A DNA stretch of 32,022 nt from Pseudoluteimonas sp044226035 (GCA_044226035.1 JBGAHT010000031.1:1-32022), one strand, 5' to 3'; positions 22,646 through 31,956 are shown, counted from the stretch's first letter. Numbers and translations: made by a program. Notes: generated by a model from the sequence alone, not told the origin.

Positions 22646-23080
22646 GTGACCTTCGCCGAACTGGCCGCCTTCGCCGGCCGCAATCCCGTGCTGTCCATGC
22701 TGCTGGCCGGACTGACCGTCGCCATCCTCGTGACGGAGGCGATGCGCCTGCTGCGCGGCGGGCAGCGGCTGGCGCCCGCGGCGCTGACCGCGCTGGTCAA
22801 CCGCGAGGACGCGCTGGTGGTGGACGTGCGCGCGGCGGCCGATTTCGAGAAAGGCCACATTCCCGGCGCGAAGCAGCTGGCGCTGGCCGAGGTGAAGCCG
22901 GAACACAAGCTGCTGGTCGCGGCGAAATCGCGGCCGGTGGTGCTGGTGTGCAAGGCCGGCCAGAGCGCCACGGGCGCCGCGGCCGTGCTGCGCAAGGCCG
23001 GCTTCGAGCGCGTGTTCGTGCTCGATGGCGGCATCGACGGCTGGCAGCAGGCCGGCCTGCCGCTGGCCAAGGGCCGCTGA
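22646..23080 (+). CDS. Membrane-anchored rhodanese-like protein
   Basis: The 144-residue protein has one N-terminal membrane segment (about 13-32) and a single rhodanese domain: VVDVRAAADFEKGHIPGAKQL, the active-site loop VCKAGQSATGA with Cys102, and VFVLDGGIDGWQQAGLPL. Rhodanese domains carry persulfide sulfur or act as redox-linked thiol enzymes; the substrate is unknown. I chose the GTG at 22646 because it gives the usual short N-terminus (MTFAELAAFAGRNP). The in-frame ATG at 22610 overlaps GACAAT (22606-22611), which looks like a -10 hexamer. The gene comes just before secB on the same strand. Confidence 0.88.
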   Translation: MTFAELAAFAGRNPVLSMLLAGLTVAILVTEAMRLLRGGQRLAPAALTALVNREDALVVDVRAAADFEKGHIPGAKQLALAEVKPEHKLLVAAKSRPVVLVCKAGQSATGAAAVLRKAGFERVFVLDGGIDGWQQAGLPLAKGR

Positions 23081-23107
23081 AGCGCGCCCGGGCCGGGCGC
23101 GGGCGCG

Positions 23108-23116
23108 TGCCATAAT
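23108..23116 (+). promoter_or_regulatory. Extended -10 promoter of secB
   Basis: TGCCATAAT matches the extended -10 form TGnTATAAT with one change. Transcription would start near 23123, about 29 bases before the secB ATG, and the ribosome binding site CCGGAG follows. No -35 is needed for such promoters and none is seen. Confidence 0.45.
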
Positions 23117-23151
23117 CGCCGCTTTCCCCACGTTGCAGCCGGAGTACCCCG

Positions 23152-23679
23152 ATGTCCGAGACTTCCCCCGCCAACGGCGCCGCGACCGACGCGCAGCCGG
23201 CCGGCCAGACCTTCAGCCTCGACAAGCTCTACGTCAAGGACGTCTCGTTCGAAGCGCCCGGCGCGCCGCAGGTGTTCGCGGCCGAACTCCCGGGCCAGCC
23301 GCAGCTGCAGATGAACCTCGCGCAGAGCGTGCAGCGCCTGGGCGACGTTGCCTACGAGGTGCAGCTCGACATCACCGTGACCTGCACGGTCGAGGACAAG
23401 ACCCTGTACCTGGCCGAAGTGAAGCAGGCCGGCCTGTTCACCCTCGCCGGTTTCGATCCGCAGACGCTGGACGCGGTGCTCGGCACGCTGTGCCCGGCCT
23501 CGCTGTATCCGTACGCGCGCCAGACCATCGGCGACCTGGTCCAGGCCGGCGGTTTCCCGCCGTTCCTGCTGCAGCCGCTGAACTTCGAGGGCCTGTACGC
23601 CGAAAACCTGCGTCAGCGCGCCGCGCAGCAGGCCGGCGGCACGCTCGGCAGCGGCACCGAGACCGCCGGCAACGCCTGA
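23152..23679 (+). CDS. secB: Protein-export chaperone SecB
   Basis: SecB is a cytoplasmic tetrameric chaperone that keeps preproteins unfolded and delivers them to SecA at the Sec translocon. The 175-residue product has the family pattern: FSLDKLYVKDVSFEAPGAP near the start, YEVQLDITVTCTVEDKTLYLAEVKQAGLFTL in the middle and LCPASLYPYARQTIGDLVQAGGFPPFLLQPLNFEGLY toward the end. The C-terminal tail is acidic to neutral and variable, as usual. The ATG follows CCGGAG. gpsA starts seven bases after the stop, so the two are cotranscribed, a common gammaproteobacterial order. Confidence 0.97.
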   Translation: MSETSPANGAATDAQPAGQTFSLDKLYVKDVSFEAPGAPQVFAAELPGQPQLQMNLAQSVQRLGDVAYEVQLDITVTCTVEDKTLYLAEVKQAGLFTLAGFDPQTLDAVLGTLCPASLYPYARQTIGDLVQAGGFPPFLLQPLNFEGLYAENLRQRAAQQAGGTLGSGTETAGNA

Positions 23680-23686
23680 GCCGCGC

Positions 23687-24721
23687 ATGGCTACGGACGC
23701 AACGGCCGCACGCTCGGTCGCCGTCCTCGGCGCGGGGTCCTGGGGCACCGCGCTCGCCGCGCTGATCGCACGGCACGGCCATCGCGTCGTGCTGTGGGGA
23801 CGCGACGCGGCCGTGGTCGAGGCGATCGACGCGCGCCACGAGAACCCGCATTACCTCCCCGGCATCGCGTTGCCGCAGGAACTGCGCGCCAGCACCGACC
23901 TCGCCGCCACGCTGCGCGACGCGGACCTGGTGCTGGTGGTGGTGCCCTCGCACGCGTTCGCCGAAACCCTGCGCGCGCTGGCGCCGTTGCGGCCCGCGGA
24001 CGCGGGCGTGGCGTGGGCGACCAAGGGCTTCGAACCCGGCAGCGGGCGGTTCCTGCATGAAGTCGCCGGCGAGGTGCTCGGCGAAGGCGTGCCGCTGGCG
24101 GTGGTGACCGGGCCTTCGTTCGCGAAGGAAGTCGCGCAGGGCCTGCCGACCGCGCTGACCGTGCATTCGGACGACGGCGCGTTCGCGCAACTCGTGGCCG
24201 ACGTGCTGCACGGCCCCGCGTTCCGCGCCTATACCGGCGACGACATGCGCGGCGCCGAACTCGGCGGCGCGATGAAGAACGTGCTCGCGGTCGCCACCGG
24301 CGTCGCCGACGGCATGCGGCTCGGCCTCAACGCGCGCGCCGGGCTCATCACCCGCGGCCTCAACGAGATGCTGCGGCTCAACCTGGCCATCGGCGGGCGA
24401 CCGGAAACCCTGATGGGACTCGCCGGCCTCGGCGATCTGGTGCTCACCTGCACCGGCGACCTGTCGCGCAACCGCCGCCTCGGCCTCGCGCTCGGGCGCG
24501 GGCAGACGCTGGACGACGCGGTGCGCGAGATCGGCCAGGTGGTCGAATCGGTGCAGACCGCGGACGAGGTGATGCGCCTGGCCGAACGCCATGGCGTGGA
24601 ACTGCCCATCGCCGAGAACGTGCGCGACGTGCTGCACGGCGACATCACCCCGGCGGAGGGCCTGTCGCGGCTGATGGCGCGCGAACAGAAGGCCGAATAC
24701 CCGCAGGAACTGTTTCCCTAG
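23687..24721 (+). CDS. gpsA: NAD(P)-dependent glycerol-3-phosphate dehydrogenase GpsA
   Basis: GpsA reduces dihydroxyacetone phosphate to sn-glycerol 3-phosphate, the backbone of phospholipids, in the cytoplasm. The 344-residue product has the Rossmann motif GAGSWG (15-20), GPSFA (142-146), the catalytic lysine in GGAMKNVLA (Lys197) and the NARAGLITRGLNEM substrate loop. Length and motif order are normal. It follows secB by seven bases. The start at 23687 (MATDATAARS) has little Shine-Dalgarno sequence of its own, so translation coupled to secB is likely. It is convergent with the Ax21-type gene, with a hairpin at 24731-24754 between them. Confidence 0.97.
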   Translation: MATDATAARSVAVLGAGSWGTALAALIARHGHRVVLWGRDAAVVEAIDARHENPHYLPGIALPQELRASTDLAATLRDADLVLVVVPSHAFAETLRALAPLRPADAGVAWATKGFEPGSGRFLHEVAGEVLGEGVPLAVVTGPSFAKEVAQGLPTALTVHSDDGAFAQLVADVLHGPAFRAYTGDDMRGAELGGAMKNVLAVATGVADGMRLGLNARAGLITRGLNEMLRLNLAIGGRPETLMGLAGLGDLVLTCTGDLSRNRRLGLALGRGQTLDDAVREIGQVVESVQTADEVMRLAERHGVELPIAENVRDVLHGDITPAEGLSRLMAREQKAEYPQELFP

Positions 24722-24726
24722 GCATG

Positions 24727-24754
24727 AAAAACCCCGGCCTTTTCAGGCCGGGGT
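24727..24754 (-). terminator. Intrinsic terminator of the Ax21-type gene
   Basis: ACCCCGGCCT (24731-24740), loop TTTC, AGGCCGGGGT (24745-24754) form a perfect 10-bp stem. On the minus strand it is followed by a TTTTT run (complement of AAAAA at 24727-24731), so it fits a terminator for the gene at 24811-25380. It can also end gpsA transcripts, though the plus-side T run is lacking. Confidence 0.85.
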
Positions 24755-24810
24755 CCGGATCGCGACGTCGGGGAGAGAGGGGAGTCCGTCGCGGATGCCG
24801 TGTCGCTCGC

Positions 24811-25380
24811 TTACCAGCTGAAGCGCGGGCCGACGAACCACTGGGTGTCGCCGCCGTTGGCGATCTTCACGTCGCCGTTGATGCCCCAGTTCTGGTTGAA
24901 CTTCACCTGCGCGCCGAGGCGGCCGTAGAAATCGCCACTGTAGGCATCGCCATCCTCGTAGCCGGCCAGCGCATAGCCTTCCAGGTTCGGGGTCAGCGCG
25001 CTGCGCACGCCGGCCTCGACGCTGTAGCCGTCGAAGTTGGCGCCGGCACCGGCGTCGAACTTCTCGTAGGCCGCGCGCGTCACCAGGTCGGTGCCGCCGC
25101 TGCCGAGCTGATGGTTGTAGCCCACGCCGAGGCGCCACTGGTCGAAATCGACGTCGGTGTTCTTGATCTTCTGGTTCGAATAGGCGCCGAACACCGACCA
25201 GTTCGGCGTGAACGCCGCCGAGGCGTTCAGGCCCCAGCCGTCGGAATCGCCGGCATCGGTGTTGGTGGCGGCGTATCCGCCTTCGACGTAGTTGTAGTTG
25301 AGGCCGTTCGCGTTCTCGGCGGCGGAGGCGGCGAAGGGCAGGATCGCAAGCAGGGAGAGGGACAGCAGTGCGCGCTTCAT
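24811..25380 (-). CDS. Ax21-family outer membrane beta-barrel protein
   Basis: The 189-residue protein has a clean signal peptide (MKRALLSLSLLAILPFAASA, cut about residue 20) and alternating beta strands ending in the aromatic WFVGPRFSW typical of outer membrane barrels. The pattern NYNYVEGGYAATNTDAGDSDGWG...NWSVFGAYSNQ...RLGVGYNHQLG, then the final FYGRLGAQVKFNQNWGINGD, matches the Ax21 family of Xanthomonas and relatives. Ax21 was once reported as a signal for plant XA21 recognition, a claim later retracted; it is now seen as an outer membrane and vesicle protein. GAGG lies about ten bases before the ATG. The gene ends in a strong terminator. Confidence 0.92.
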   Translation of the reverse strand: MKRALLSLSLLAILPFAASAAENANGLNYNYVEGGYAATNTDAGDSDGWGLNASAAFTPNWSVFGAYSNQKIKNTDVDFDQWRLGVGYNHQLGSGGTDLVTRAAYEKFDAGAGANFDGYSVEAGVRSALTPNLEGYALAGYEDGDAYSGDFYGRLGAQVKFNQNWGINGDVKIANGGDTQWFVGPRFSW

Positions 25381-25635
25381 GGAGGAACCTCGAGTTGTTG
25401 TTTGTTATGGCCGGCGCTGAGGCGAACCGTTCGCAGCCGGCGTGCGCAGTATCGACAGGGCCCCGCAACGCGCCCTGAATAATGAACCGTCGAGTTCAGG
25501 AACTTTTCCGGAAAGGCCGGGTCATGCGCCTGTCGCATCGGCCAGGCGCGCACGACATCGATGCTGGTTCGCGGCGGGAGTCGAAGCGAACGGAGGCCGT
25601 CGTTCCGATGAACCGCCTCCATCGCGTTCGGATCG

Positions 25636-27357
25636 CTACGGCGATCCTTCCTTCAGCAAGCGCAGTTCCCAGCCGCCGCCGGGCGCGAGGTTGGCCGGGT
25701 TCGCCATGCCGGCGACGACGCCGCTGCCGTCGTCGAGCGCATGCAGCGCGCGGATGCCGTAGTTGCGGACGTCGCCGAGCCCGGAATAGTTCTCGTTGAC
25801 CGCGGGCGAATCGGAGGAATCGATGCGCCACAGGTCCGCGCCGTATTCGGGCTCGGTGGAAGGACCCTGCAGGATCGACGCATCGTAGGTGCCGATGAAC
25901 AGGCGGTTGTCGTACACGGTCATGGTCCAGGTGTATTCGTTGCCGCGGTTGCCGAAACCGGAGGGGCCGTACAGCGGCGTCCACCCCGTCGGCTGCATGC
26001 CGAAGGTCTTCGGCGCTGAACAACACACCGGCAGCTGCGATTCGCCGTACAGCAACTGGATCTCGCGCGTGCGCGGGTCCTCGAGGTTGCGGCCGCGCCA
26101 GAACGAGGTGCTGCGGTAGACGCCATCGTTGAGCGCGCGCTGTTCCCTCGGGTTGGCGGGTACGCCGAAGCAGAACGACTTCGTGCATTTCTGCTCGACG
26201 GTCAGGGCCATGCTGTTCTGGTTGTGGATCGTGCCCCAGTACACCCAGCCGTCGTATTGCTCGATCGCGCCGCCGGAATAGCCGTAGCGCGAAACGATCG
26301 GGTCCGGGTCGTATTGCAGCGGAGTCCAGGCCTGCCTCCAGCCGTTGAGCTGGTCGGGGGTGAGGCCGCCTTCGGGAATCGGCGGGCTGATCCAGACGCC
26401 GGTGCCGTTGCCGGGCATCGCGCCGGTGGCGGGGGCCGCGTCGCCGCCACCGCTCGAACGGATCGGCACGGTGGTGATGGCCAGCCGATCCAGCCCCTTG
26501 CCGTCGACGTAGCGCGTGATGTTGGCCACGTTGGCCGTGATGCTGCCGACTTCGACGAACTGGTTGCAGTAGTCGTATCCCGGGGCCACCGAACCGGCCG
26601 TCCCGGTCCAGCGCAGGACCGCGCCGTGCGTCTGCGATCCCACGCCCAGGTACAGCACGCCGTCGACCAGCGCCGAGCCGCGGACGTAGTTGTAGTCGCT
26701 GCGCGAACACGCGCCAAGGTACTTGCCGGTGCCCGCGTCGTAGGCGAAGAAATTGATCGCATCGCCCAGGCGGCTGGCGCCAGCGAGGAACACGTAGTTG
26801 TCGATGGTGCCGGCGCTGCGCAGGCCCAGCGTGGTCTGCAACAGGGAGCTGTTCACCTCGCGCTCGGTCAGGGTGCCGCTGGCGAGGTCCCAGGAATAGA
26901 TCCGCGGCGGGCGCCAGTCGCCCTGGATGTCGGTCAGCGAGGGGTACGTGCGCGCGTACTGGCTCATCCCGTATTCGCATACGTACGTGTCGTCGAGGAT
27001 CGGAGTCACCGCGCGCACGCCGTTGAGGACGCAGGCGGTGTTGGCCATCGTGCCGAACCACAGCCGGCCGTTCGCCTCGACAAGGCTCCAGATGTAGGAC
27101 TGGTTCGCCTTCGGTTGCCCGGTCGAACAGGAGCCGTCCGCGTTGATCGGCGGATAGTCCACGCCGATGCCGTCGAAGCATTCGTCCGGCGCGACCTGCC
27201 ACAGCAGCTGGTTGTTGGTCAGGATCGGTTGCGGCACCGGCACGTCGATGGCGAAGGCGTGCTGCCGGGCCATCGCCGCCGACGCCACGCCCAGCGCGCA
27301 GGACGCGACGGCGAAGGACGCAAGCAGCCTGCGGGAATGCTTCGGGAAAACCTGCAT
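25636..27357 (-). CDS. Secreted cysteine-rich protein, possibly a beta-propeller
   Basis: I cannot assign this 573-residue protein to a named family. It has a signal peptide (basic MQVFPKHSRRLL, hydrophobic core, cut near AMA-RQ). The mature part holds about ten cysteines, including a CC pair near PVCCSAPK, which suggests disulfides outside the cytoplasm. Several stretches share a pattern like xLWFGT: NGRLWFGTM, DGVLYLGVG, DGWVYWGTI and DNRLFIGTY. They alternate with ...FFAYDAGTG or DLWRID strands, as in beta-propeller blades. The ATG at 27357 is chosen for the signal peptide and the AAGGAGA site upstream. It is unlinked to obvious partners; upstream lies a gap of 209 bases. Confidence 0.72.
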   Translation of the reverse strand: MQVFPKHSRRLLASFAVASCALGVASAAMARQHAFAIDVPVPQPILTNNQLLWQVAPDECFDGIGVDYPPINADGSCSTGQPKANQSYIWSLVEANGRLWFGTMANTACVLNGVRAVTPILDDTYVCEYGMSQYARTYPSLTDIQGDWRPPRIYSWDLASGTLTEREVNSSLLQTTLGLRSAGTIDNYVFLAGASRLGDAINFFAYDAGTGKYLGACSRSDYNYVRGSALVDGVLYLGVGSQTHGAVLRWTGTAGSVAPGYDYCNQFVEVGSITANVANITRYVDGKGLDRLAITTVPIRSSGGGDAAPATGAMPGNGTGVWISPPIPEGGLTPDQLNGWRQAWTPLQYDPDPIVSRYGYSGGAIEQYDGWVYWGTIHNQNSMALTVEQKCTKSFCFGVPANPREQRALNDGVYRSTSFWRGRNLEDPRTREIQLLYGESQLPVCCSAPKTFGMQPTGWTPLYGPSGFGNRGNEYTWTMTVYDNRLFIGTYDASILQGPSTEPEYGADLWRIDSSDSPAVNENYSGLGDVRNYGIRALHALDDGSGVVAGMANPANLAPGGGWELRLLKEGSP

Positions 27358-27566
27358 GCCGTGTCTCCTTATTTTTCTTTTTCGACGGACCCTCGCCAGG
27401 CAGTGGCGAGACCGAACGAGTCGGTCGCGATCGGACCCTGAACTCCGCGAAGACGCCATGGCCTTCTACCTGCGACAACGCATCGCGTCGCCGGAACGGG
27501 ACAAAAACCGCGGAAATCGCGCCTGACCGCGCGCCGGAACGTGCTGCGAGCGCCCGGCGGGCGTAT

Positions 27567-28055
27567 TCAGCTTTGGCCCGCCTCGCCGTCGAAACCCAGC
27601 TGCCGCCACGCCTCGAACACCGTCACCGCGACCGCGTTCGACAGATTGAGGCTGCGGCTGCCAGCGCGCATCGGCAAGCGCAGGCGGCGCTCTTCCGGAA
27701 TCGAGGCGAACACGTCCTGCGGCAGGCCCGCGGTTTCGCAACCGAACAGGAACACGTCGTTCGCGCGGAAACGCGGCGCGTCGAAGCGCACCGCGCCGCG
27801 CGTGGACAGCGCGAACACGCGCGGGGGCTCGCCATGGCCCGGGGCGATGTCGGCGAACGCGGCGGCGAGGTCGTCGTGCACGCGCAGCGTCGCGTACTCG
27901 TGGTAGTCGAGCCCGGCGCGCCTGAGCTGGCGGTCCTCGAGCGAGAAACCGAGCGGGCGCACCAGGTGCAGCGTCGCACCGGTGTTCGCGCACAGGCGGA
28001 TGACGTTGCCGGTATTGGGCGGGATTTCCGGCCGGAACAGGACGACGTGGAACAT
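27567..28055 (-). CDS. trmL: tRNA (cytidine(34)-2'-O)-methyltransferase TrmL
   Basis: TrmL methylates the 2'-OH of the wobble base of tRNA-Leu isoacceptors using S-adenosylmethionine. The 162-residue SPOUT-type protein has the three family motifs: NTGNVIRLCANTG (about 14-26), FLFGCETAGLP and RSLNLSNAVAVTVFEAW near the end, which form the trefoil-knot cofactor site. The length is normal. The ATG at 28055 follows a GGGAGG-type stretch that belongs to an intergenic hairpin. The short-chain dehydrogenase gene lies 53 bases upstream on the same strand and may be cotranscribed. Confidence 0.95.
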   Translation of the reverse strand: MFHVVLFRPEIPPNTGNVIRLCANTGATLHLVRPLGFSLEDRQLRRAGLDYHEYATLRVHDDLAAAFADIAPGHGEPPRVFALSTRGAVRFDAPRFRANDVFLFGCETAGLPQDVFASIPEERRLRLPMRAGSRSLNLSNAVAVTVFEAWRQLGFDGEAGQS

Positions 28056-28064
28056 GCAATCACT

Positions 28065-28089
28065 CCCTCCCCTTCATTGAAGGGGAGGG
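28065..28089. repeat. GC-rich hairpin between the short-chain dehydrogenase gene and trmL
   Basis: CCCTCCCCTTC (28065-28075), loop ATT, GAAGGGGAGGG (28079-28089) form a perfect 11-bp stem. On the minus strand its GGGAGG arm lies about ten bases before the trmL ATG and is the likely ribosome binding site. A GGGTTGGGGTGGGG run follows. Confidence 0.65.
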
Positions 28090-28108
28090 TTGGGGTGGGG
28101 TTGTTTCC

Positions 28109-28816
28109 TCACCACGGCAATGCTTCCCCGCGCCAGTCGCGCAACTGCAACGGCTGCGTCGCATCGGCCGCATCGACCTGGCGCAGCAGGCCTGCGACCG
28201 AATCCTGCGGCGCCACGTCCGCGCCGGCGCCGCCCATCTCGGTCCGCACCCAGCCCGGATGCAGCACTGCGACCGCGATTCCGCGCGGGGCCAGCGCATG
28301 CGCGGCCAGCACCGAGAGCATGTCGAGCGTCGCCTTGCTCGCACAGTAGCTGGGCGCGCGGAATTCGCGGCGCTCGCCGATCGAGCCCATGACCGAGGAG
28401 ACGAACGCGACCTTGCCGCTGTCGGCGAGCCGCGGCGCGAGGATCTGCGTCAGCAGGAACGGCCCGACGGCATTGGTGCGCAGGCTGTCCTCGAGCTGCG
28501 CCGCGCGCACCTGCCCCCAGCGTTCGCCCGAATGCAGCACGCCGGCGTTGTTCACCAGCAGGTCGATGCGCGCGTCGTCGTCGAGCACCAGCGCGAGTTC
28601 GCGTGCGAACGCGTTGCGCGAAGCTTCGTCCGCGACATCCAGCGGCAGCACGTGCAGGCGCCCGGGATGGTCGCCGGCCAGCGCGTTGAGCGCGGAAGCC
28701 TTGCCGGGCCGGCGGCAGGCGGCGAGCACGTGGTTGCCGCGCGCCAGCAGCTGGCGGACGAACTCCAGGCCGAGGCCGCGGTTGGCGCCGGTGACGAGGG
28801 CGGTGCGCAGGGGCAT
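28109..28816 (-). CDS. Short-chain dehydrogenase/reductase family oxidoreductase
   Basis: The 235-residue protein is a classical short-chain dehydrogenase: cofactor motif TGANRGLG (9-16), NNAG (89-92), the catalytic serine in VSSVMGSI and the YCASK motif with Tyr157 and Lys161. It uses NAD(P)(H); the Arg in ACRRPGKA after the second strand hints at NADPH, by analogy with other members. The substrate is unknown, and the wide family offers no firm guess. A C-terminal GWVRTEMGG motif is typical of this subgroup. It is the first gene on the minus strand here, divergent from the M16 peptidase. Confidence 0.9.
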   Translation of the reverse strand: MPLRTALVTGANRGLGLEFVRQLLARGNHVLAACRRPGKASALNALAGDHPGRLHVLPLDVADEASRNAFARELALVLDDDARIDLLVNNAGVLHSGERWGQVRAAQLEDSLRTNAVGPFLLTQILAPRLADSGKVAFVSSVMGSIGERREFRAPSYCASKATLDMLSVLAAHALAPRGIAVAVLHPGWVRTEMGGAGADVAPQDSVAGLLRQVDAADATQPLQLRDWRGEALPW

Positions 28817-28930
28817 GGCCGAAGCCTAGCGCGACGCGCGTGAGGGCGCCGCGCGGGACTTCCGGCCTAGTGCGGGGGCGGGGCGCGGCCCGCTACCATG
28901 TGCGATTCGTCACAGCCCGAAGGATCGACC

Positions 28931-31827
28931 ATGTCCGTCGCGTTCCGTCCCCGTTCCACCGTCCTCGGCATGGCGCTCGCCGCCACGCTGTGCGGAGGCT
29001 TCGTGTCCGCGCCCGCGTTCGCCCCCCGGCCAGCGCCGGCATCGACATCCCGTACACGCAGTTCATCCTGCCCAACGGCCTGACCGTGATCGTGCACGAG
29101 GACCGCAAGGCGCCGGTGGTGTCGGTCGCGATCTGGTACCACGTCGGCTCCAAGGACGAACCCGCGGGCAAGACCGGCTTCGCCCACCTGTTCGAACACC
29201 TGATGTTCAACGGTTCGGAAAACCACAAGGGCGAGTACTTCGAACCCTTCGAGAAGGCCGGCGTCTCCGACATCAACGGCAACACCTGGCTCGACCGCAC
29301 CATGTACTTCGAGACTGTGCCGACCACCGCGCTGGACATGGCGCTGTGGATGGAATCCGACCGCATGGGCCACCTGCTCGGCGCGATCGACCAGGCCACC
29401 CTCGACGAACAGCGCGGCGTGGTCCAGAACGAGAAGCGCCAGGGCGAGAACGAGCCCTACGGCCGCATGGGCGAACGCGAACTGGCCGAGACCTATCCGG
29501 CCAACCATCCCTACCACCACGACACCATCGGCTCGATGGCGGATTTGAACGCCGCCTCGCTGGAGGACGTGAAGACTTGGTTCCGCAACTACTACGGCGC
29601 TGCCAATACCGTGCTGGTGCTGTCCGGCGACATCGATGCGAAGACCGCGAAGGACAAGGTCGCGAAGTACTTCGGCGACATCCCGGCCGGCCCGCCGGTC
29701 GCGCGCCAGGCCGAATGGGTCGCACCGCGCACGACGTCCTCGCGTTCGCAGATGGAGGACGTGGTGTCGCAGACGCGGATCCTGCGCGAGTGGAACATTC
29801 CGGCGCGAAGCGAACGCGACTTCGTGCTGCTCGACCTCGCCGCCGATGTCCTCGGCGGCGGCAAAACCTCGCGCCTGTACCAGCGCCTGGTCTACCAGGA
29901 CAAGCTGGTCGATTCGGTTTCCGCCGGTGCCAGCCCGTTCGAATTGAGCAGCCAGTTCGAAATCACCGCCGACGTGAAGCAGGGCGCGGACCCGGCCAAG
30001 GTCGAAGCCGCGATCGCCGACGAGGTGCAGAAGTTCATTGCCAACGGCCCGACCGCGGACGAGCTCGCGCGCGTGCAGGCACAGGATCGCGCCGGCACCA
30101 TCCGCGGCCTCGAGCGCGCGCTGGGCAAGGCCTCGCGCCTGGGCGAAAGCGCGCTCTACCTCGGCAGTCCGGATGCGTGGAAAACGCAATTCGACTGGCA
30201 GCAGAAGGCGACGCCGGCGGAAGTGCAGGCCGTGGCGAAGAAATGGCTGGCGCAGGGCGATTACACCCTGACCGTGGTGCCGACCAAGACCGCGCCGAAG
30301 GTGGAAGATGTGGCCGGACTCCCGGCTTCGACCGACCGTCCGGCCGACATCGCCGGCGCCGATACCGGCAAGTTCACGGTGACGAAGAGCGACGTCGACC
30401 GCAGCAAGGGCGTGCCGGAGGTGACCAGCTTCCCCGACCTCAGCTTCCCCAAGGTCGAACGCGGCCACCTGAAGAACGGCATCGAAGTCGTGCTGGCGCA
30501 GCGCCACACCGTGCCGGTGGTAAACGTGGCCCTGCAGTTCGACGCGGGTTACGCCAGCGATGCCGGCGCCAAGCTCGGCACCGCCAGCTTCACCAATGCG
30601 ATGCTCGACGAAGGCACCACCAAGCTCGATTCGGTCGAGATCGCGCAGCGCCGCGAGCGCCTCGGCATGAACCTCGGCATCGGCTGCGGCCTCGACAGCT
30701 GCAACGCCAGCGCGAACATGCTCAAGACCAACCTCGCGCCGTCGCTCGCGCTGTTCGCCGACGTGGTCCGCAACCCGGCCTTCCGCGACGCCGACCTCGA
30801 GCGCGTGCGCGCGCAATGGCTCGCCGGCATCGCGCAGGAGAAGACCCAGCCCACCGGCATCGCGCTGCGCATCCTGCCGCCGCTGGTCTACGGCGCCGGC
30901 CATCCGTACGCGATCCCGTTCACCGGCAGCGGCACCGAGGCCTCGATCACCTCGCTGACCGCCGCCGACCTGCGCGCCTGGCAGGCCGCGTGGTTGCGCC
31001 CGGACAACGTGCGGATCCTGATTGCCGGCGACACCACGCTGCCGGAGATCACCGCGCAACTGGACAAGGTGTTCGGCGACTGGACCGCGCCCGCCGCGGC
31101 GAAGGGCGCGAAGGAAATTCCGGCGGTTGCCGCGCAGCCCTCGCCGCGAGTGTTCCTGATCGACAAGCCCGGTGCGCAGCAGTCGCTGATCCTCGCCGGC
31201 GAACTCGCGCCGCCGACCACCGCGCCGAACAATCTCGAAATCAATACCATGAACGATGCGTTCGGTGGACAGTTCACCGCGCGCCTCAACATGAACCTGC
31301 GTGAGGACAAGCACTGGGCCTACGGTGCCTACAGCTTCTCGCAGGACGCGCTTGGGCAGCGGCCGTTCATGCTGTACGCGCCGGTGCAGACCGACAAGAC
31401 CGTTGAATCCGCAGCCGAAGTGCTGAAGGAAGCGAAGGACGTGATCGGCAGCCGACCGCTGACCGCCGCGGAAATCGCCAAGGTCAAGGACAGCAACGTG
31501 CGCAGCCTGCCGGGTTCGTACGAAACCGCGGGTGCGGTGCTCGGCGCGCTCGAAAGCAACGCTCTGTACGGCCGTCCCGACGACTACGTCGCCACCCTGA
31601 AACAGCGCATCGAGGCGCAGACCGACGATGCGGTACGCGCGGCCGCGACCGAGGTGATCCACCCGAACGCGTTGACCTGGGTGATCGTCGGCGACTTGTC
31701 GAAGATCGAGGCCGGCGTGCGCGGGCTCAAGCTCGGCGACGTGCCGGGGATCGCCTCCGCTGGCAAGCCGGTGGCGCCGGCGAAGTACGGGCAGCGGGCC
31801 AGATTTTGCCACGCCCCCCGTGGGTGA
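28931..31827 (+). CDS. M16 family zinc metallopeptidase (frameshifted in the signal region)
   Basis: Two frames together encode about 965 residues. The first, from the ATG at 28931 (RBS AAGGAT), gives the signal peptide MSVAFRPRSTVLG... ending APAFA. The mature protein, from IDIPYTQFILPNGLTV onward, is in another frame. Adding one C to the six-C run at 29022-29027 joins them exactly, so a missing base (real or a sequencing error) is likely. In the joined protein the HxxEH zinc motif is HLFEHLMFNG (about residues 86-90). A second M16-like domain follows (FPKVERGHLKNGIEVVLAQRHTVPVV...), which lacks that motif, as usual for the inactive half. Periplasmic proteolysis is inferred. The last nine codons fall in an inverted repeat. 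Confidence 0.88.
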
Positions 31828-31838
31828 GGCTGGCCCGC
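31794..31838. repeat. Inverted repeat spanning the M16 stop codon
   Basis: GCGGGCCAG (31794-31802) and CTGGCCCGC (31830-31838) are perfect 9-bp arms around a 27-base loop. The M16 TGA at 31825-31827 lies in the loop, so the final ARFCHAPRG residues come from this element. A related GC-rich repeat lies 28 bases further on. Confidence 0.65.
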
Positions 31839-31866
31839 AGGGACAGGAGCGGGGCCTCGGCCGGTT

Positions 31867-31918
31867 CCCCTCTCCCGGCGCTTCGCGCCACCCTCTCCCG
31901 CAAATGGGCGAGGGTTTT
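31867..31918 (+). repeat. Two-hairpin GC-rich intergenic repeat after the M16 gene
   Basis: CCCCTCTCC is followed by the hairpin GGCGC-TTC-GCGCC (31877-31889), then CCCTCTCCC pairing imperfectly with GGGCGAGGG, and TTTT (31915-31918). The order matches the complement of the ntrB-ntrC element at 12366-12411. With its T run it may also end M16 transcription. Confidence 0.7.
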
Positions 31919-31956
31919 CCCCGCACGTTCATCCGTTCCGCGACACAATCCCCGCC

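Noticed and set aside
25493..25504. AGTTCAGGAACT dyad upstream of the Ax21-type gene
   Set aside because: The arms are only 5 bp and match no regulator consensus that I can name with confidence.
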